Assembly (NCBI GenBank): GCA_037576195.1
Contig: CM075102.1
Location: 41,660,745-41,724,744, forward strand
Length of the DNA stretch: 64,000 bases
Direction of reading: 5' to 3'
DNA from: Phytoseiulus persimilis
Taxonomy: Eukaryota > Arthropoda > Arachnida > Mesostigmata > Phytoseiidae
This document shows, piece by piece, positions 12,301-25,445 of the stretch. Within the stretch, counting starts at the first letter, position 1. Every line of letters begins with the position of its first letter. Position numbers and translations under genes: made by a program. The notes below the pieces were generated by a model. It was not told the origin of the DNA and ran no database searches. It saw only the letters and a list, made by a program, of their open reading frames with translations.

Positions 12301-14586
12301 CCAAGTTACACCGTTCCACTTTGTTCCGGACTAGAAAGGAGCGGTCCCCACGGAAGTTTCGGCGTCACTCTACTGACCTTGCCTCGGGTCGCTATAATTT
12401 CGTCTCCATGCAAAAGTTTTCATCAACGGTCCCGGAGTGGGTGCGACCTCCACCGCTCTGTTCTCAGTGGGAGAGTAGGTTCGCTGCTCGACGGATCCCA
12501 AAGTTGAAATCTCTTTTTTTTCCGGAATCGGAACAAACTTCATCGCAGGCAGGCGTTCCGCGGATCCTCGAAAGCACTGCCATACTCGCGGTGAGCGCTA
12601 TCCGAGGCGAACATGCGCTTTGAACGCTAAAAACGTCGGATGGCCCCGCATGGTTCAGGCTTCCGGCAACCCGCGCTCGAATGCAAGCCCTACATGTGCG
12701 CTGCAAGGAAGCGCTATTCAGCGGATGAAGCCTCCCACGAAGCCGTGCAACGCAAAGCACTGACCTCGAGATGATGCAGGAAGAAGATCGCGCGCAACCT
12801 TGGAATGCTGCCATGAGTCTTCCGAGAACGTAACACAAACTTGCACATCCATAGCAGTTCATCGATGACGAGGAGTCTCACTCAAGTTTGATGAGGTTCC
12901 ATCGTCAAATACAACTACAGTGATGGAACTCACATGTCCACTTATAGGTTCTTATATCGGCTACACTTTCTCATAGCCCACATACAGGAAGGCAAGACAA
13001 TCGTGCCGACTGAAAAACCATCGCCACTATGGTAGCTCCATGAAGGTCTGACGGCCATGCTTCTAGTGGCCGGAACAAAAGCACCGCACGCCGTCTCAGG
13101 AAATTGATCAACTCTTCGATTCGTCTTCGTTCAGCAAACTTGACGCCTCCAGCGAAAGCTTCGACAAACTCTACCACGTCAGTCTATGATGGCCCGGAAC
13201 CGCGGTCACTTGGAGTAAAAATCCAAGGATAAGGGCTTCTGTGGCGAGTACTCCTGCCACCGACGCTTGCCCTGAGCGATGGATGAAGATTCGCCGACAG
13301 AGCGTTGGAGCAGCTTCCAAAGTAGCATCCGAGTGGTTATTCCAGGTTTGTGTCCCAGAAGTCGAGTTCGCTGCTCCTCTAGAACCAGGCTGGTTTCGCT
13401 TCTTCGCAGGCAGTACCAACATGATGCGAACAAAACTTGAGGGGAACTGATTTGGATCATGAGTTTTCCTAACCAAGTCTGAGGTCAAACTCCCAAGTCA
13501 TTAAGGGAGCTCCTCCCGTGACTCGACACCGGACGTTTCCTCGTTACAGGATCGGCTGCGGCAAAGCGTATCCGTTTTAACTTTGTGCTCCTAGTGAAAG
13601 TAGCGGCTTATCTTCATTGGATTACGATGTGCGGAGCGGGTTCACGCCGATCTCAAGAAAGGAGGATTAGCCACCGCTCTGAACACTCGGGTTAGATGGG
13701 ATCCTCCGGAGTCTCTCGTATTTTCTGAAAACTGTCTCCTTGCCATGCGAACCGGCCGGAGAGTTACTCTGCTTCGGGAAGCAAGCGTCCGAGAAGTTTC
13801 CAAGTAAGAGAATTTGAAAGGACTGCTTGATCGAGGCATTCCCATGCGTAGTTCGAGAAAAAAGCGGAAGGCGGGCTTTCCAGTGCCCTCCTACCTCAAG
13901 ATGCTTATCGGAGAGAGCCATGCTCCCGATGCCGGATGCCAGCGCGGCGGAAGAGGACCTGCGGTAAACGAGTGGATTCGGACAATACGTCACAAGATCC
14001 GGGCATGCTGTATTCGTCATGGTACTGTGGAGATGTGTATGCACCATGTATGGTGGATCTGAAATGCGCAAATGGGAAGAGTCCAACGCGGATCTGATCG
14101 AAGACGGTCTCCCCAGCAAATTTCAGAATCGAATGAGAGTTTCTCCCTCAAGTTATCATCCTTCCGAAGAAGCTTGATGCAGGATCGGTCAAGGACGGAA
14201 CCGAATCTCCGAACGTGGCGCGGTCTCGGAAGAGAGGTTTTCACGTCGGAATTGTTTCGGAGTAATGCTGGAGAGTATTCGTAGCCGCTGCTGAATAATT
14301 CTTCAATCGGTGACATTTTCCTCGGCGCTGCGAGAGGCAACAACTCACCATCGGAAGCTTCGTATCAGCTCCTCGATGAGCTGAAAAACTCGACCTAAGG
14401 CAATGCGAACGATCAGAAACGTCTGTTTACCGACCTGCTGTGGCGGCACCACCGCTGGTCGGGAGGAAACGTGTATGTATTAATATTAATAATGAAACCA
14501 TGCAATGCCCCAGTGGACTGGCAAGGTCAACCGGACGCGTAATCAGGACAGATATTTTTGGTGAAAATATATCATCAACAATAAAA

Positions 14587-15778
14587 TTTATTTTATTCCT
14601 CTCTCCATCTGCTTCTTTCACACTCGTGTCCCCAAACTTTAAGACCATACATTTGGAGGTTTCTGGTCACGCATTCGGGGCCTATACAACTGTTCCCAGC
14701 TTTGTCCGCACCCGTTTGTCCTCGAAACGAGATAACTGGCTGCAGCTAAGTCACTTCCCATGCACTTCAGCTGTTGCGGTCGACGCGACTCCGAATAGCC
14801 CGCACCCTCAAAAAGTAACAGACAACTTCGACATACTCTGTCGTTACAGTTCAGCAACGAACCCGGGGAGCTCCCAATTCAATAGGCGGAAAAAATGAAG
14901 CTTCCGATCGAGCGAAGAAGTCGACGCGTGTATTATGATTCGTAACTGCGGACGAAGGGATGAATCATGCTGTTTGCGGAGGCAATCGAAGATTGGTGGA
15001 GAAAGTCGTCATTTCGCAAGTTGATCAAAGCTCATGGGATAGGTCTTCCGGAAAATTGTTCATGATGATGAGGATGGGCAGTCACAGATGTCGGCGAGAT
15101 CAACGGTCCCGCGAATAGAAAGGTGCCAAGCTCAAACGTAAACAGCGACGTCGACGAAGGTTTTGCGCTCCACGATTTCGCTCCGAGTTCGTTGCGCTCA
15201 CTGTTTGGCACCGGCAAGCTAGAGACCCCCGGTAACGGGTCGTGGCTCACGCTGATGTACAAACACATGCATACACAAGTGTTGGCCAGTTCCGACGGTC
15301 AACCAAAGTGTCAACACAGACCAACCAGGCGAACGAGTGAGCGAGCAACCAGGCAGCGGCAACAAGTCGGTCGCCAGAGAGCCGGACAGACTCAGCAGCC
15401 GACTGGTTGGGGCCTCCCTAAGTGACAAGAGCTCTCCTTTTCGTTTCCTTGGCGACCATTCAAGCCTCAATCCTATTTCGAGCCCGCTCCCGAGCTTCTT
15501 GTCTGTATTTTTCGGGACGGATTTGAATGCGTCCGAGCGTCGCGCGAAGGAAACCCCGGAATGTTTGTGAATTCTTCCGTCTTTCCCGTATCGTTGTCCA
15601 CTCCTTCCTGTTTTCAGTTTCAACCCACTCGCTGTCCCAGCTTTCAAGCATCGGCCTGGTCTCGATGCAAACGTCCTCTTTCTCCTCGCGTTGTTCAACG
15701 GCCACCGTTTCCTCGTGCCCGCACGCCGCTCCTCTGATTTGTTCGTTTTTTGATTCTTTCGGACCCTGCCCATTTGTG
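14587..15778 (-). other. Probable 3' UTR and poly(A) signal of the beta4-galactosyltransferase-family gene
   Basis: Two overlapping AATAAA hexamers occur on the minus strand at 14597-14592 and 14592-14587, in an AT-rich island about 1.19 kb after the stop codon at 15779. They are the first canonical signals I see downstream. A plus-strand AATAAA at 14580-14585 makes the island usable in both directions. The intervening DNA has a 200-codon open frame on the minus strand (15219-15821), which overlaps the terminal coding exon in another frame and has no recognisable domain, so I treat it as UTR. Confidence 0.5.
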
Positions 15779-18700
15779 TTACAAGCTGACTATGAGTTTT
15801 TGTGGATTGGCAAAGTGCCATTTGTGATTATGCCCGATGTCGACTACGACCTTGGTGTAGAAAGGCAGCGCTTGGCGCCCAACTACAGAGTACTTGGCCG
15901 TCGTGAGGCCATCGCGATTCATCCTGTACGATGCCATCCGAATGAACGTCATCCTTGAAGGGAAAAATCGAGAGTTAGAGTCAAACCTCATTGATGTCGG
16001 ATCCAGCCCTTCTCGAAGTGCCCCGGGTGTTTCTGAGAACGCTTCGCTCAGGACTGGTTACACCCGTTCCAATCCACGTCAAGTGTTCCGGGAAATTCGC
16101 TTTCTGTAACTTGATAAGCTCCGATGGGAGCTTCATCCGGATGTTGAGCTTGGCGCCGCTTCCGAGCGGCCAGAAGTCGTCGACTCAGAGCGACGGAACC
16201 GAAAGCTCAGGCTTGACATGACGGAAAGACGAACTCCTTTTTGCTCCATTGCGGGAACTAGACCGGCGAGCCAAGCGTGAGCGACTGCTCCCGTCTGTGT
16301 TAAGCTCTAGCCGCCGTTGGATTCGAGCTCGAAACTTTGGAACCTTCCAACTGTTCCCTACAAAAGCAACGATAGGCGAAAATCGAGTTTTATCACCACT
16401 CCGTAGAGTATGAGTCTTCGAAGTTCTCTTCCGCCCGGAATTAGCTCGACAGCAGCAAACCATGAAATATGGGAACTGTGTAGCGTTGTGTCCGGAATGG
16501 ATACTCGAAAGTAAAGGCGGGGACGGAGGCTTCGAACATAATGAATGAGCCTTCCCTGACAGTGATGGAAAATGAACGGAAATCTGCAGTCGGATTCCTC
16601 TTACGCTGCGCTCAATATATCAAGCAGATCTGCGAACAGAGCAAAAGGAGAGTCGAGCCAAGCTTCGAACCTGATGTTGTTAGGAGACTCCGGTCGATGG
16701 GCGTGCCGAATCATCGTGTATCTGCCAACGGAAGCTGGAGGTCGAACTATCTTCAATTTCTTATGTTTTATCCTGCGGAGGAATTTCTCTGGTCAGCGGG
16801 AGCCTTCAAACACTGAAGCGTCGGATTCCGGTTCCTAGGAAAGCTGAGGTTTTCCGAGATGCACTCACCTATGTGCCATATCATCATCTTCGCCGCCCCA
16901 ACCCCAGTACAAATTCGAGTACCCGTTGAGCTGGACGAAATCTCGCACCGACACGGAGAAAACTCCGCCTACCAACTGTACATAAGGTAACCTGGATGAG
17001 AGAGAAGAGAACGGGTGTTATCAGAGATTCAAATGCGCAGCAGAAGCAATACGCAGCTCTCATGAGCAGCAGGAGTTGAAGAACGGCCAAACAGCTCGAT
17101 CCAATCGAAAGTTAGGAGAGATACTTGGAATAACTTGGCGGATCTAAATTAGTTCAACTGAGTTCTGACGGGCTGTGGGACTCGTGGAACGAGCCGAATA
17201 CATCTGAGATTTCGTATGTTCTTGATTGACATGGTTTCTCATAGAAGTTCCGGGCTGAATTCGGAAGATCATAGGCTGAGCTACTCACGTGTAGTTGAAC
17301 TTGTCCACAGCGACGGACATGTGTCTTGGTAGAGTTGGACACGAATATAGGTTACGGTCGTCTTCGGGTATGAGATCGACGTCGTGAAAAACTAGACACT
17401 CGTAATCCTTCGAGTCCTGAAGAGCTTCTCTAGCACCAGCGTTCAAGAGCACACCCTTGTTGAACGTGTCGTTGCCGAACTGGGAGAGGTTTGACAACAC
17501 GTACGTTAGAGAACAGAGTGAGCATAGCGCTCTCGATTCGCTTGACATTGAATTGAGAGGAGGAATAGATGGTGAGATTTCTCGAAAGATAATTCAACCC
17601 ACGATGAGAAAACACGCCGGAACTGGGGTGCAATACTCACCTGTTCGATCACGAATACTTTGTAAGCCAACAGCTGCCGCTGGAGAATCGGATGGAGATG
17701 TTGCAGAAGTAGAGTTAGATGCTCCGCACGGTCTCGAAATGGAATAATGATGGCAACACGATGACGTGAGGTGCAAGACGATGGCGACCACCAGCCACCA
17801 GGCTGGACCTGACTCAACGCCGAGGCCCCTTCCCATCGGCTGTCATTCGTCCGGTCGGAGAAATCTACCTTCAGGCGGCCACCTGTTACAATCAGATACT
17901 GAGATGGTTTTCTGCAGCGCTCGTCTCTTTCCTACAATAGGACGTGATACGACGTTCTCGTGATCTCTAGACGGATCTATTTCAAGCTCAGTCCTTATCG
18001 GCCTTGCGTAGGCGCAGAGCTAGGTGTAGGTCCAATTACGGTCTCTTTATATTTCGCATTACCGCCCTATCTCTGACTTTTTCCACTTTCTGATTCCAGC
18101 GTCAATTTATCACCGAGGGCCCGTTTATGAACTCGCTCTTCATTAAGGTGCCGGACGGGATTTGTTATCGCGAACGTGGCTCTGTCTGAGCCCCGAGAAT
18201 TCTGTTCTGGTTTCGTAGTCTCTCAATCATGCGAACGTCATACGGCCTCGAGAAACTTCTTCCACCCAAAGTTTGGTGGAGGCGGCGGCTGCGCAATCCG
18301 GGAACTCGCCGAACGGTCAGTCGGAGATTCGATTCTGCGCTGGGTAGACCATTCTGTACCTCTCATCCAGGCGAATCATTCTAGGGCGGTTGACTCTGAT
18401 CGAACAGCTGCAGAGTTTCCTATCCACAACAGGAGGGAATATCGGCGGGAAGCAACGGAAGCTCTGACAGCTGCGTGGAAGACAGCAACGGCGTTGCTTC
18501 CAGAAATAAATATATTGTGGACGTGGACCGGGACCTAGCGCGAGGTTTGATGAAAAATAGTTTGAGCTGTTTGCTCAATGCCCTACATCGCTTGACGTGC
18601 TCGATAACCTCGATGTTGTTGACGGTATCGATGTTGATGACAACGACGCTGAGTGTCACGGAAACAATGAAGCCTTTGTTTCGACCTTCCGGACCCCCTA

Positions 18701-21700
18701 CGACGCATAGCTGCCGGCTGCTAATCGGCGAAGCGGTCTGACCGTTGTTAGGCTGCCTACATCATCGTTACGAGAAGCAACAACGGAAAGTAAACTCATG
18801 AAGCCCTGGCCGAATTCGAAGTAATGTTCGAATCCGCTCAGTGCCCAACCAGGGAGAGTTGAGGCCGGACGAGAATCAGAGGGATCTTTCCGATCCCACG
18901 CGTTATCAGCACACGATTCGCTTGACGCAATTATTCAGTCGGGCGTCGACAAAGCAAACTGTTAATACCCGCACAGATGTGCGAGAAGAAGAATGCGACC
19001 TTCATCCGTATTGTCCAAGGCGCTGGCGGCTCGATCAAGTGGAACTGTCAGCCTTTCAGGCCGCGATCTGTTTGAGAGTGGAACTGTGAAACGATGATTG
19101 CGAGGTTGAAAAGATTGCTGGGTTGTCGAGCGTTGCTGGACCGGTGGCAGTCGGCTGCTGGTAGTGGCGGTTGGTGGGGCTCTACGATGTTTGAGTTGAT
19201 GTCGAACTCTCATCAAGCACCAGGGTTCGTTCATGGAGCCGCTGTCAAGAAGATCGCCGTTGGGTCGAGGAAGTGCGACGTCTGGAACACGAGCCCCAGC
19301 GGCAGCTTTCGTCGTCTCTCGAGAGAAACAACTGCTGATGCTCGCTAAAATGATTCGACGCCGATGGTTTTCGCTGGTCTCTAAAGCTAGGAGCACTTGA
19401 GTCAAATGAGTTTGCTGGTGTTCGAGCGATAGGAGTTGTTTTGACTCTGCAGTCCGACACCGACTTTGTGTACGCTTGTTCCGAAACTGCTCGCGTTCTG
19501 CAGTCAACCCTCGCTGGCCACATCAAACAGTTGACCCCAACGAGTTAGAAGTGGAGTGATTCGACGCAGAATGACGCTGCTCTAGCTCGCCCATATAGGA
19601 TCCACTCGGACCAAAAACATTCGGAGTCGGAATTGCTCCGTCTTCCCCCGATGATCTGAGACCCAGAGGAATGCAAGTATCCAGTGTTTCTCAGAGCGTT
19701 GGGAAATCGGCTGCTCCCGCTTTTGTTGTCTGTCTCCCACAGGGGTCGACCTGTCATGAGCCAAGAGATCCTCATGGGCGTTTTCTCGAGCAGAATGGGA
19801 AACATTGAATCCAATCTCGGGCTAGAAACCACGTTGGTGCACCCCTGGAATGGATTTCTTTCGGGACGGGAAGGGATCACACCGTTCCAGAAACGAAACA
19901 TAAGCGATGCTCCGCGGAATCCGGATATGCACAACCAGTCCTAGCCAGGTTGCTGATCTGAGCAAGCTCCCGGACTGCTGAAACTGATTCGTCCGTAAAT
20001 CTGAGTCCGATGAACACCATGAAAAGAGCTTTCAGACAGTAATGGTCTGTCTTCATCCTCGGATGATTTTCTATGAACTCTGCCTGGAGGAGCACTTCTT
20101 GTAGCCTACCACGCTCGCGGCGTCTTGGGCGATCGTTTTCTTTTTAAGAAAACTCGGAGCTGGATAACTGCATCCGGCAGAGAAGCTCCATTTCCTCAGC
20201 TTCGGTTGGCAAGAAGACTTCTCTGGGAGTCCTCTCGCGACTAGAGGAAATCCCCGCATCAATATCTCTTTTTTGCTTCAAGTTATGAAATCTCCGGTCG
20301 GGTTTTTGATGTACCTCTCCTAATCGCAGATCTCCGAGGACTCCGCCAACTCGATTGGATCGAAATTATATTCGCTCGCCTATCCGGTCTGAAGGCTTGG
20401 ACATGTCTTCGAACTTGGATCTATACAGGCGAGGCGGACATATTTCGCGAACGGTGATTGCAACGATAACCATTTGCCCCGCTGCGAACGACTTCTCTGA
20501 GACTCCAGGATCACTGGGCGTTTCACTGGAATATTAAAAACACGGCTGCCAGGCAGCGATTTCATGGGCTTTTACGGAATTAATCGGAGCTAGCTGAGAC
20601 AGTTTCCTGAACTGCTCACGTGACGGGAAGTGTAATGGGCTTCCCGATCACGGGACGGGTTCTAACCGAGCTTCATCTCGAAATGACGGAGATTCGGTGG
20701 AAGGAATTGATTCCTGAGATGGGGCATCACTGAAGTCAAGGAAGCGAGATCCTGAGACCAGAGCGCTTCTCTTGAGCCCAGACATTATTATAGGATGTGA
20801 CGTAGTAACGACTCGAGGATGGGCCGTAAGCAAACCACGGGAGAGGGTGGGACTCCTGTGTCAGCTATGACATGAGTTGAGGCTCTGTCATTAGGTCTTT
20901 CGGAATCATATTCTCTCCAGATAACTCCACAACTTGCACAAAGTATTAGGCGTCAGTTCTTTTGGGGGACTCTTGTCCCTTCCATTCCTCCGAGCTCAGA
21001 TACGTTTCTGGCCAGATGGAGATCGTCCTCCTCAAACACCTTAGTGGAAGGGCAACGATACTTTGTCCATGTGGGAATGATTAGTTCACCCGGTTGCCAT
21101 CTTTACTTTTTCCTTCTCCGGCTCCCCGAGCTCCCCTCAGTCGATGGAATGGCTGTGGGCGGGAAGTTTCTAAGTCAGAATGATCGCCATTCGTTCTCCG
21201 CATCCTGTGATGATCGATAGCTGTTGAGTCGTTGCTCAAGAAACTCGCACAGAATGCTCTCCGTAGTACTCCTCCCAAACCTCACAGTATCAAGTGGTTG
21301 CGGTGATTGGATTATGCACGTCACTAGGATCCTCTCTGCTCCTCTCGGACTAAGGGCCCCGAACAATATATCACCCACGAAATTGTAAATCAATTAGGAC
21401 CCGCCGATTCCGGACAGCTTTCATTGAGACGAAAGCTCGCGGTTGTGCCTCCAAATCGAGAGCCGATACGCTCATGCAGACCGTCGTCATGATCCCGTTA
21501 AGACCCATGCGAGACACAGCGAGGAATACCTCCTACTTGGTTTTGATAGCTCAAAAGCTATCGGCCTATCATGAATCCCGTGGAGAAAGGAACCAGATCT
21601 CCAGGCATGTTTCGGAGAGATCCCCATGGTCGGGAGCACAGCATCTAATGGAACACCTCCATCCGCAGCCGCTGTCTTGCATAGAGATCTTGATGCTTAG

Positions 21701-24700
21701 CTCAGCATTTTGCAAATGCGGATCCTGGCGCATTTCTTGCGCGGCACGGAACATTGGTCTGTTTCTTTCTCTCCCAGCTGCCTTTCTCCGCCCTCTTTGC
21801 GAGAGAACCTTCGAACTCGCGGATACGTATCATGGGTCGGTCGGATATCTCGTCTAGGAGGCCTCAGAGACCTAGTCAGGTTCGTCCTTCTGGCACACGC
21901 CGGAAGAGGACGAGGACCTTGGGAATCATCCTCGAAATAAGAGCTCAAGCGTTAGCGGTGAGAATCGAACCCATACGCTGACGATCTGACGTCGGTTGGG
22001 TAGGTTCGGGGACCCTGAACTTTCAGTGATCATTCTGTTCAGCTAAGCTCCCCAATGGAATCGACTCAGACGGAATGAAGATGAGCTTCCGGAAATAACC
22101 CAAATGCAGCTTGACAAAGCTACGGATCTGATACTAGGAATGAACTTTCCATGATTCTGCTACGCTGTGTTCCGGGATCGGTTACCAAGGACCTCAGAAT
22201 AACTCGACTGGAAATAACTCCATACCTGTAAACTACTTTTCACGGAAAGTTTAGGTACGGATGGCAACTTAGAGGGACGTCCAACGTGAAGTGAGGGGGA
22301 CTGGCCAGATATCTTTAAGTTGAAGAAACACGGTCTCAGCGCTTTGCCATGAACTTGTCGAGCTCAGGCTGGACTGTTTTCGGTTCAACCATTACAGGCT
22401 CGAGTCGACAACGATAAGCCCGTCACACTCCGCCAGAACATTTGGATAATGAGCTGCTTCCCGATTCGGTGGGGAGTTATCTCGAATTCCCCCGATCAGA
22501 ACTCTGCTTGGGTAGGTTGAGCCTCAATGTATGGCGCTAACGAAGGTCCAGAACGTCGATGAACTCAGGACTTATAAAGGGAACCCACGGAGTACGTGTC
22601 CTTTCAGATGCTCGAACACACGCGAAACGGTTCGCAAACCGTTTCGTGGAGTTCAACATCTCGAGGGATTTTGTTGTCAGAGTTCTTGCTAAGGAATGGT
22701 ATAATACGAGTGAACGTGGAGGATCTGTCAGACTGATGAATTTTCCATTTGCAGCAATCCTCCGCCATTACCATTCGAAATCAGAGAGCTCGGGAGCTGT
22801 CTCGGATGCACAAAATACAGCTAATTCATGAGATCTGAACTGAAGTCAGACGTGTTCCACATTTCGAGGAAGACACTATTCATTCAATCGAGTTGAGCAT
22901 TCGAGGAAATCGTAGCCTGAGTCGGAGTCACTTCTGAATTGAGCGGCCATGCGCCGGAGCAACGACTTCCCGGTTGTCTGATGAAGCTCGAAGGACGATA
23001 TGCCCCAGCAGGAGTACCTACCATGTTCTCATCGCAAGTCCGAAGAACCAGGATCGAACTCATTGCCGAACCTTTCCACCCACGACGGTCTCCAGGAGGA
23101 CAACAAAGCGTTTCCGAAGCTCTGATGCTCTCCGTCGGTCGGCTGTCTCGGACGTAGAATGGACACCCTTTCGATTCCACGAAAGTCAGACAAACCAACG
23201 ACTGATTTCGATCCTATGTGACCCTAGAATGGCCCAATCTCTGTCTGATTGTACTGCTAGTTTGCGAGAAGCACGCACGTCGGTGCCTGAGACGTTTGGT
23301 TTCATTCATCCAGAGGGCCAGTTGTTCTCGGGCACTAAAGCGTTCCCGGCGAAGAACAATGCGTCCTTTATAGTAAGGAAGGCTCGGAGCAGCCGAGATT
23401 TCCTGCTGAGAGTGACTCGGGAGCTCCTAGACAGCTCTGTCGGACTCGACAGATCTCGGATAGTGTCTTTTTCACGCGGGGTTTTCCATAACACTCAGTT
23501 CTCAGTCGAGTGAGGCAACTACTCGAAACGTCTGCGAGATGCGACCGAGCAAGAATATTCCGGCGAGTTCCAGAGGCTGTGCGTCCCTTTTCAGGGAATC
23601 CATCCTTGCATTCAGGATTTTTATACATCCTGCGTTGGCGGCTTGACTGGTTCCGCCGTCGAAAGGATACGAGGAGGAAGAAACCACCATGTCCATATCC
23701 AAGGAGTTTTCGCCGAGTTTTCTCTTCCAAATTCCCTCTCTAGATCTCCGCTAAACCTTTCCCGCCGAAACCTCTCCTCAACATTCCGCACCACACACTT
23801 TGCCAGGACAAACTCGCCCTTCTCGGCCTGAATTCTGAGGCGTCGCAAGCTACGACCTTTCCGAGACGAGTCGTGGGAATCAAATCGGAACCGTGAAAAT
23901 CGCGCGGTGTCCCCGCAGTAAATAGATCAACCACTTTGCAGACTTTCACAGTTCGATTGACTCGAGCACTCGAAGATCTATACACGAGGCTCGAACTCGC
24001 TTCGGAACCGTGCCGTCGAGCAGCCCCAAATCTGACAGCGAAGGAAAAAACCTGGAACTCACGAAAGTCGTTTTTTTGCAGGTCTCGGCTCGACTTTCAA
24101 TTGGAGCTACGCTTGTGGAATCTGTACGCGCGCTGATCCGGAGAAGAATCGCTGAATCAGTGAGGCCGAACTTCGACTTTCGATTCCGGAAAGTGATGCA
24201 GTAGATCTTGCGCGGAGAGCGGGAGAGAGCGAGTTTCGCATGGGGAACAGTTCAAGGTTGAATCCATTTCAGCTCCGAGAGAGAACTCCGACAACGAACG
24301 AAGACCGGCCGAGAACTTCGCTCGACGGAAATAAGAGGGAATCCCCGGGCGCGTCGGACCCGAATGGTTCGGGCATAAGATGGATCCGGATTGAGTTTCT
24401 CGGCTTTCCGATGGGCCCAATGATCGAGAAATAGAGCTCCGATTTGGAGAATCGTAAAATCCTCCATGCGATCCGAATTGGCGGAGGCGGGTTCAAATAT
24501 TTGGTCAAACTGAGAACGATTGACGTTTACTACAAGGACTCCATTCTCCCTCTGTTTTGCTTTCCTCCTCTCGAACAACGGGAAACTGGGGACAGCGGGA
24601 GGACCGTGAGTTTTTCTCCGCGGTTCTGTCAACGTTCAATTTAACCGGGATTAGTTCTGCGTCCTGCGCCTCGAGGGCTGATTCTCGAAGTCCTCCCCGC

Positions 24701-25445
24701 TCTTTTCTCGCGCAACAGCCCTTCGAATATTCTCCGGAACGATGTGCCGAAACTGTCATCGTCATCTTTTCGAGTTTGATGGACGCACTAATTGGTAGAG
24801 AAAGTTGGGAAACTCACGTAGACCGGTAGGCACTTGGGCACACAAAGTCACATTGGCTGCTGTGCCGCACGACGTCGATTCTTCACTCAAGGTGGATGAT
24901 TCCGTGGCACTACTTGCCACAGATGGGGCAGAAGACGACGACGATGAGTTCGACACATGACACTTCACAGCGTCGAATATCCGTCTTATTCGTGCTGCAT
25001 TAGCGTTGTTGTTCACCAAAACTGCGAAATTCTCGACGGAAGGCGCATTCCTGTCGAGGATAGCCTCGACCCTCAGCGCCGGCTCACCCGGTTTCGATGT
25101 TGAGCCTCCGGAAAAACCTGTTGGGGTCGCCTGACCCGACTGCGTCTTCCTGTTGTTGCCGCCTTGTTGATTTTGTTGTTGTTGTTGATTGTAGGACGAC
25201 AGATAGCTCGACGCTGACGGCTGAGCGTAGAGAGGTGAAGACGATGCCGTCGACACCACACCGTTCACTCGTCTCTGGAGGTAGATGGCACGCCTCTGAG
25301 AGTGGATAACGGCAACCTGGATCAGCGTGACGAAAATCAGCGACAGTACGAACGCGATAAGCAGAATCGACGGCAAAAGTCGCACCGCCCGCTTGAACGT
25401 GCAGCACACGATCGGGTGCACGTACGGGACCCGGATGCGATGCAT
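15779..25445 (-). CDS. B4GALT: beta-1,4-galactosyltransferase family enzyme, predicted beta-1,4-N-acetylgalactosaminyltransferase (six coding exons)
   Basis: A Golgi type II membrane glycosyltransferase (GT7 family) that adds Gal or GalNAc in beta-1,4 linkage to terminal GlcNAc/Glc. Coding exons, in transcript order: 25445-24818, 17882-17641, 17479-17289, 16991-16869, 16772-16671, 15953-15779. All junctions are GT-AG and phases match (1,0,2,2,2), giving 1461 nt = 486 residues. Residues 1-22 are a basic cytoplasmic tail, about 23-47 the signal anchor, and about 48-205 a low-complexity stem with a Q-run and Ser-run. The catalytic domain runs from about 205. Visible hallmarks are VAIIIPFRDRAEH, FHDVDLIPEDD (DVD at 323-325, metal site), VAVDKFNYTLPYVQ, WGWGGEDDD (383-391), GRYTMIRH (Met415 and His418, the other metal ligands) and a C-terminal DGLTTAKYSVV/VVVDIG block. 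Leu360 replaces the Tyr that enforces UDP-Gal use in vertebrate beta4Gal-T1, so GalNAc transfer is inferred. The exon-5 donor (GTTCGA) is weak but gives the correct phase. The start is the ATG before the basic tail; an AG dinucleotide directly precedes it, so it could open a second exon behind a noncoding first exon. Confidence 0.93.
17883..24817 (-). other. Large first intron of the beta4-galactosyltransferase-family gene
   Basis: This 6935-base intron separates the anchor/stem exon from the first catalytic exon. It has a GTGAGT donor after the residues VPTGL and an ACAG acceptor before the residues GRLKV. The other introns of the gene are 96 to 717 bases. I see no additional exon of the family in it and no recognisable nested gene. 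ORFs of 179-181 codons at 18962-19507 (minus) and 22974-23513 (plus) have no family motifs. A short perfect hairpin lies at 22623-22646. First introns of this size commonly carry transcriptional control elements; nothing in the sequence identifies one. Confidence 0.85.

Larger units (their letters stand above)
1..14579. other. Gene-poor spacer
   Basis: Apart from the foldback element and the SINE-like head described separately, I see no supported gene. Open frames reach 206 codons (10155-10775 minus) but have no motifs and sit in GC-rich DNA where long chance frames are expected. A CT-rich tract lies at about 11908-11942. An acceptor/donor pair with a strong pyrimidine tract frames 9848-9929 on the plus strand and could be a noncoding exon. 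Plus-strand frames at 7487-7906, 8024-8311 and 8337-8813 follow each other closely but show no recognisable family. Confidence 0.5.

Noticed and set aside
15219-15821. 200-codon open frame on the minus strand
   Set aside because: It overlaps the last exon and 3' UTR of the glycosyltransferase in a different frame, is basic and low-information, and has no family motif.
18962-19507. 181-codon frame inside the glycosyltransferase intron
   Set aside because: Not bounded by usable splice sites that keep the gene's phase, and no recognisable protein family.
21949-22010. Possible tRNA on the minus strand (GGGTTCGATTCTC)
   Set aside because: The B-box matches but the A-box side and acceptor stem do not pair; no cloverleaf.
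22974-23513. 179-codon frame on the plus strand
   Set aside because: No domain or membrane pattern; composition like the surrounding intron.
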